Source: Leishmania martiniquensis
Taxonomy: Eukaryota; Euglenozoa; Kinetoplastea; Trypanosomatida; Trypanosomatidae
Length of the DNA: 64,000 nucleotides
Direction: 5' to 3'
Assembly: GCF_017916325.1 (NCBI RefSeq)
Contig: NC_090170.1
Span: forward strand, 585,001-649,000
The notes beneath the pieces are model-generated. The model was not told where the DNA came from. It worked only from the letters and a program-made list of their open reading frames with translations, and did no database searches. The position numbers and the translations under genes are program-made. Below, one piece after another: positions 60,286 through 64,000 of this stretch (position 1 is the stretch's first letter; each line of letters begins with the position of its first letter).

Positions 60286-62022
60286 CTAGAACGTCCACAC
60301 GTGGCCAGCAGGGGTCAGCTTATTCCGTAGAAGAAAACTCTCGGTGACGTAGCGACTGGCCGAGAGGAAAGGGTTCACGAGAATGTCCGTAGCGCGGCCG
60401 GCGATCTCCATGTCCACCAGCTCCGTGAAGCCTGGTGTGGTCACCTCGGCTTCCCTGTTGGTGTACGCCGGGAGCAGCAGCGGCATCAGCTGCGTCGAGT
60501 CGTTCACGGCCAGGAGCGACTCCAGGGTGCTGCGCTGCTCTTCAGGCATGGAGAGGTAGACATGATCGAAGGAGTACGGCGCCTGGTCGCGCACCTTTTG
60601 TATGTACTCTATCACCATCTCGAGCGGGGGCAAGCACTGCAGATGGCGGTCCTTCGAGATGTGCTGCTGCAGTCCCTTGTCGTCGGGGTAGTTTGCCTTG
60701 AGGTACTGGTAGTGCAGCCCATAGTTTCGATCGACGAGGCGCTCGCACTGGAGTCGATCGTGGCTGAGGCTCTGATAAAGTACGACAGCCAGAATTTTAC
60801 TCGTATGCCTTTCGCGTGCTTCGTAGTAGCGGAAGGCAGCCTCCCGCACCGATGGATTGGGCTGAAGGAGGGAGCGTGCCGCCCAGAAGTCGTGGGTGCC
60901 GTAGTGCGACTTGACGCTGTCTCGGAGGCAAGCGAGGCGGTAATCCTCTGTCCACGCAGCGGAGTTGCAGTCGATACAGAACAGAAGGAGCGGGCTCACG
61001 AAGAGCTCGTGCAGATAGGTCACGTCTTTCCATCTTTCCGGCAGCTGTGGTTCCTTCAAGGACGTGGTGTCTGAGAAATACTTGAACGCTGACTGAAAGG
61101 TGAAGTGAGGGTTGCGGTGGCGGTAGGCGCAGAGGCCGTAGTCGGTGAGCCGCTCAAAAGCGGTGGCGATGCGAACGGGGCGCAGCGACACAGCGCCTCT
61201 GTCTATGCCGCGCAACGGCTTGTTGTATACGCTGCGGTTGAAGAAGACGGGCGCTTGTGATACGGCCAAGGCGTCTCCCTCCTCGGCCAGGGTTGGCTGA
61301 AACACGATGTGCGTCAGGTTCGCTGATGGCCCTTGAAACGTATTGTTGGCCATGGTCCTTTGCGCTTCCTCGTCCCGCTCGACAAATTCCTTCCTGATCG
61401 CTTCGTCTGCCGTGGAGTTACCCCATCGCTCGATCAGCTCCTTGTCGGAGAGCTCCACGCAGCCGGGTGTGCGGTAGCACCGACTGGCGTAGAAGAGCCG
61501 TAGCCGCTGCAGCCCTTGATTCAGCATGACAATGGGCATTCCCTCGCCACGCGTGATGCGCTCAATGGACACCTGCAGCGCGTCGATATCGCGCTTCAGC
61601 TCCTCCACTTCCATCCGCACGAACGTATCGTTCTCGTTCTGCTCTTCCACCTGCCGACGAATCTGCTCCTGTGCGGCGAAGCAGTTTTCTCGCTTCATCT
61701 CGATAGCCTTGTAGGCGTCCTCCACAAGCTGCTGATCGGCCTCCAGCACCGCCACCGCCTGCCTGATCTCACGGACGCGTTCGTTGTTCAAGCGTTCGCT
61801 GCTGATGAGCTCCTGCGTTTTACTCTTGCACGTCGGCAGCAACCTTTTCAGCCCTGTTTCAAGCGCGCGAAGCCCCTCCAGGCGCGGCTGAAACCCTTGC
61901 TCGGTGTTGTGGACACCCATGCGGTAGCCCAAGGCAAGACACATCACCATCAAGACAGTTGCAGACGCGAGCCCGAGAGGGTGCAGCCTCAGCCGTGAGG
62001 TGTAGCGAGACTTTGATCGCAT
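60286..62022 (-). CDS. Type II membrane protein resembling O-fucosyltransferase-fold glycosyltransferases (578 aa)
   Basis: It starts at the ATG at 62022. A short basic cytoplasmic tail precedes a single anchor at about 15-34 (LGLASATVLMVMCLALGYRM). A coiled-coil stem (about 70-165) and a C-terminal globular domain with NxS/T sequons (NDT, NST, NNT, NLT, NRS, NDS) follow. This is the layout of a Golgi glycosyltransferase. Residues 535-561 (LVDMEIAGRATDILVNPF, then SASRYVTE) resemble the GDP-fucose-binding end of O-fucosyltransferase/FUT8-like proteins (compare vDxEIcxxAdxFIGNxxSSFSR). The donor-binding HxR motif is not obvious; LAVVLYQSLSHDRLQCERL may occupy its position. Activity is therefore uncertain. 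Confidence 0.88.
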   Translation of the reverse strand: MRSKSRYTSRLRLHPLGLASATVLMVMCLALGYRMGVHNTEQGFQPRLEGLRALETGLKRLLPTCKSKTQELISSERLNNERVREIRQAVAVLEADQQLVEDAYKAIEMKRENCFAAQEQIRRQVEEQNENDTFVRMEVEELKRDIDALQVSIERITRGEGMPIVMLNQGLQRLRLFYASRCYRTPGCVELSDKELIERWGNSTADEAIRKEFVERDEEAQRTMANNTFQGPSANLTHIVFQPTLAEEGDALAVSQAPVFFNRSVYNKPLRGIDRGAVSLRPVRIATAFERLTDYGLCAYRHRNPHFTFQSAFKYFSDTTSLKEPQLPERWKDVTYLHELFVSPLLLFCIDCNSAAWTEDYRLACLRDSVKSHYGTHDFWAARSLLQPNPSVREAAFRYYEARERHTSKILAVVLYQSLSHDRLQCERLVDRNYGLHYQYLKANYPDDKGLQQHISKDRHLQCLPPLEMVIEYIQKVRDQAPYSFDHVYLSMPEEQRSTLESLLAVNDSTQLMPLLLPAYTNREAEVTTPGFTELVDMEIAGRATDILVNPFLSASRYVTESFLLRNKLTPAGHVWTF

Positions 62023-63391
62023 GGTGTGCCTTTGTGCTGCTGATCAGGCTCGGTAGCAGTCGCTTCTGTTTCTGATGGCACCCGCGCAGAAAAAAAAGCG
62101 ATACAAATATGTATGCGTATATCGATATTCGGCGATAGAGCGACAGAGAGAGAGAGGAGGCGTAGAGCAGCAGCAACAACAGAAAAGAAGCGAAAGCAAA
62201 GCCGAGTATGGCGAAGGAGAGATGGGGATAATACGAAGGCCGATAGGTGGCAGGGAGGAGCTGTGTGCGCGCCGGCATGAACCTGCGCACGGCCGATGTG
62301 TTGCCACTCGCAACCGCGATTGAGAAATCTCCCTGTGTGTGTGTGTGCCAGTGGGAGGGGGGGAAGAAGCGAGAAGTCTGTGCGGAAACGGATAGGCGCA
62401 CAGAAGCGTCGATCTCCAGCACGGTGAGTAGAGAAGGAAAGGCGCTTGAGGTGAAGCCACCGGTGAGGGAGGCTCGGGTGGCGCGGCGTTGGAGAGCGCC
62501 GTTGTGTGTGACGCGTAACGCGGCAATACGCTCGTTGAGGCACGTATTGTTCGGCTCCTTTTCTTCAATGTGCGCATGCGCACACGTATGCGGTGGCGAG
62601 GAAGGGGGCAGGGGAGGGTTGCCGGTGGTGACAACGAAAGGTGGAGAGGGGAGAGAGAGACGCAAGAGAATAGGCGTGGGGTGTGGGTCATATTAGCGGA
62701 TCGGTGCAAGGCAAGCGAAGGAGAGAAGAGGGAAAGCATGCGCCACTGTGGGACTGCGCACCAGGACCCATTTCATTCGGTATATACACACACATATATA
62801 TATGTGTGTGCGCTTGTGTGTTTCTGCTCGTCTTAGCTGCGTGACAACCGACAAAAAAGGCACGAGGACCTGATCCTGGGCGACAGAGGGGCGCCTGCAT
62901 TTAAGTCCGTCCCGCCCCACCGCTCACTCCCCATTGCCGCTGCCCGAACCGCGGTGACGCGGAGGGGGTGTGGTAAAGGGAGTGCCGCTCCTAACGTGCG
63001 CATACGCCAGTTCGCGTCGGCGTGGATGGGAAAGAAAAAAGCGAAGGCAGACTTGATCGTGACGCACTGCGTGCCGTCTGCAAACCTAATGTAAAGTTGT
63101 AACACACCTCTGCACCATTTCTGTCCGCCTTTCTGCTCACTTCTCAGCTTCCTGTCACAAAAACGCCGCCGCACAGTCATCGCCACCACAAGTATGGCTC
63201 GCCTTCTATTCTGGCCGGATAGCACACCCCCTCACATGTAAAGGTCGGCATTAAAAAAAAAATTCTTATCTTCGCGTTGCGCCTTATCCCTTTTCTGTGT
63301 TTGAGTGGCGCAATGGCGCGAGCGCGACGAACGCGCGTGGCGGCCTTCTCCATCCTTCACTCCCGCACTCCGCCCTTCCTCAGTTCGTTGT
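62023..63391 (-). other. Intergenic: 3'UTR of the truncated upstream gene and glycosyltransferase leader
   Basis: An A-run of eight (62090-62097) is a T-run on the RNA strand before an AG at 62073-62072, a plausible splice acceptor about 49 bases before the ATG at 62022. It also contains a 24-base palindrome. No gene seen. Confidence 0.5.
62787..62810. repeat. Perfect CA/TA/TG palindrome (24 bp)
   Basis: (CA)4 then TATATATA then (TG)4 in a self-complementary arrangement; it can form a hairpin or cruciform. Confidence 0.92.
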
Positions 63392-64000
63392 TCAAATACA
63401 CGTCTGATGCACGTGCGCCAGCTGCTCAGCCAAGCCACGGCTGCGCTCTGTGAGGCTCGGGTCGTGGTGAGCATTGTGGATGCTTGCCAGCTCGTATGAC
63501 TCGATCAGCAGAGGCAGCATACAGCTCGGGACGTGAGCGGAGCCGGTAGACTCTCCCGTCTTTGGGTCGCGCATGAGCTGGCGCAGTGAGAGCAGCAGCG
63601 AAGCGCCGTGCTCGACGAGGGTGAAGATCGTGGACGGGTGTAACATCGCGTCACACTCGTCGACAGCTTTCAAAGCCGCCTCGATGGTCTGTAGACAGGC
63701 CGCCACAGCCTCGAGGGTGACGTCGCGTTTTCGAGACGACGAGAGCGACGCATTCGCTGCCGTCGCGGCTTCCCGGTATGCCGAGAGCGCCGCGGCAGCG
63801 CAGAGGTAGCGGCCCAGTTCCATGCTTGCGCATGTGTCAATCGCAATGAATCCGTTGTGGACAGCGGAGCCCACCATGTAGAGCCGCGCATTCTGCAAGG
63901 CGTCTTTGCCTTTTAGCTGCCGGCGCATCTCGGACTCGACCACCTCCGTCAGGCGCGTTTGCACGGCCAGCCACACTGCGTGCGCCACGCTGCCGTTACA
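63392..64000 (-). CDS. C-terminal part of a helical protein, cut by the window edge
   Basis: The frame is open through the right edge (the last codons read C-N-G-S-V-A-H-A), so the true start lies outside the window; about 202 residues are visible. They are nearly all helical (MELGRYLCAAAALSAYREAA, then LQTIEAALKAVDECDAML) with no transmembrane segment or catalytic motif. It ends LAEQLAHVHQTCI. The family is not recognised; helical-bundle scaffolds or trafficking-complex subunits would look like this. Confidence 0.8.
   Translation of the reverse strand, partial: CNGSVAHAVWLAVQTRLTEVVESEMRRQLKGKDALQNARLYMVGSAVHNGFIAIDTCASMELGRYLCAAAALSAYREAATAANASLSSSRKRDVTLEAVAACLQTIEAALKAVDECDAMLHPSTIFTLVEHGASLLLSLRQLMRDPKTGESTGSAHVPSCMLPLLIESYELASIHNAHHDPSLTERSRGLAEQLAHVHQTCI

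Overview
The window looks like nuclear DNA of a trypanosomatid of the Leishmania group. The reasons are: long intronless ORFs in two uninterrupted same-strand arrays; GC-rich DNA full of pyrimidine tracts, CA/TG microsatellites and multi-kilobase intergenic spaces; short degenerate retroposon-like (SIDER-like) repeats; and several proteins typical of this group (glycosomal arginase, metacaspase with H147/C202, Rieske protein, choline/ethanolamine kinase). From memory, arginase, Rieske, metacaspase and choline/ethanolamine kinase are neighbours in this order on L. major chromosome 35 (chromosome 34 in Viannia species), so the window is probably the syntenic interval. I cannot assign the species.

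Layout. Positions 51-17187 are the end of a plus-strand polycistronic unit with three genes: a 3048-residue PH-like/coiled-coil protein, a 321-residue mitochondrial-carrier-like protein, and a choline/ethanolamine kinase. Positions 17188-22871 are a convergent strand-switch region without a convincing gene. It carries a GC island (about 83% GC over 180 bp) beside a SIDER copy. From 22872 to the right edge all genes lie on the minus strand. Right to left in coordinates (transcription order) they are: a truncated helical protein, a type II membrane protein resembling O-fucosyltransferases, metacaspase, a membrane-anchored SAM methyltransferase, a 1945-residue helical protein, a 727-residue mitochondrial-type protein, the Rieske iron-sulfur protein, a 373-residue unknown, a membrane protein with a thioredoxin-like CxxC segment, an FCP1/NIF-like domain fused to a CCCH zinc finger, a secreted or membrane-anchored unknown, and arginase. 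A frameshifted relic resembling a BAHD-type acyltransferase lies between the last two.

The genes do not form a functional pathway, as expected for trypanosomatid polycistrons. Expression is presumably set post-transcriptionally by trans-splicing at pyrimidine tracts and by 3'UTR elements. The most unusual structure is the repeat set. Five nearly identical copies of one SIDER-like element (one plus, four minus) and a second, related inverted pair sit between genes. They bracket arginase, choline kinase and the methyltransferase/metacaspase pair in arrangements suited to recombination-driven gene amplification. I found no tRNA, rRNA or CRISPR.
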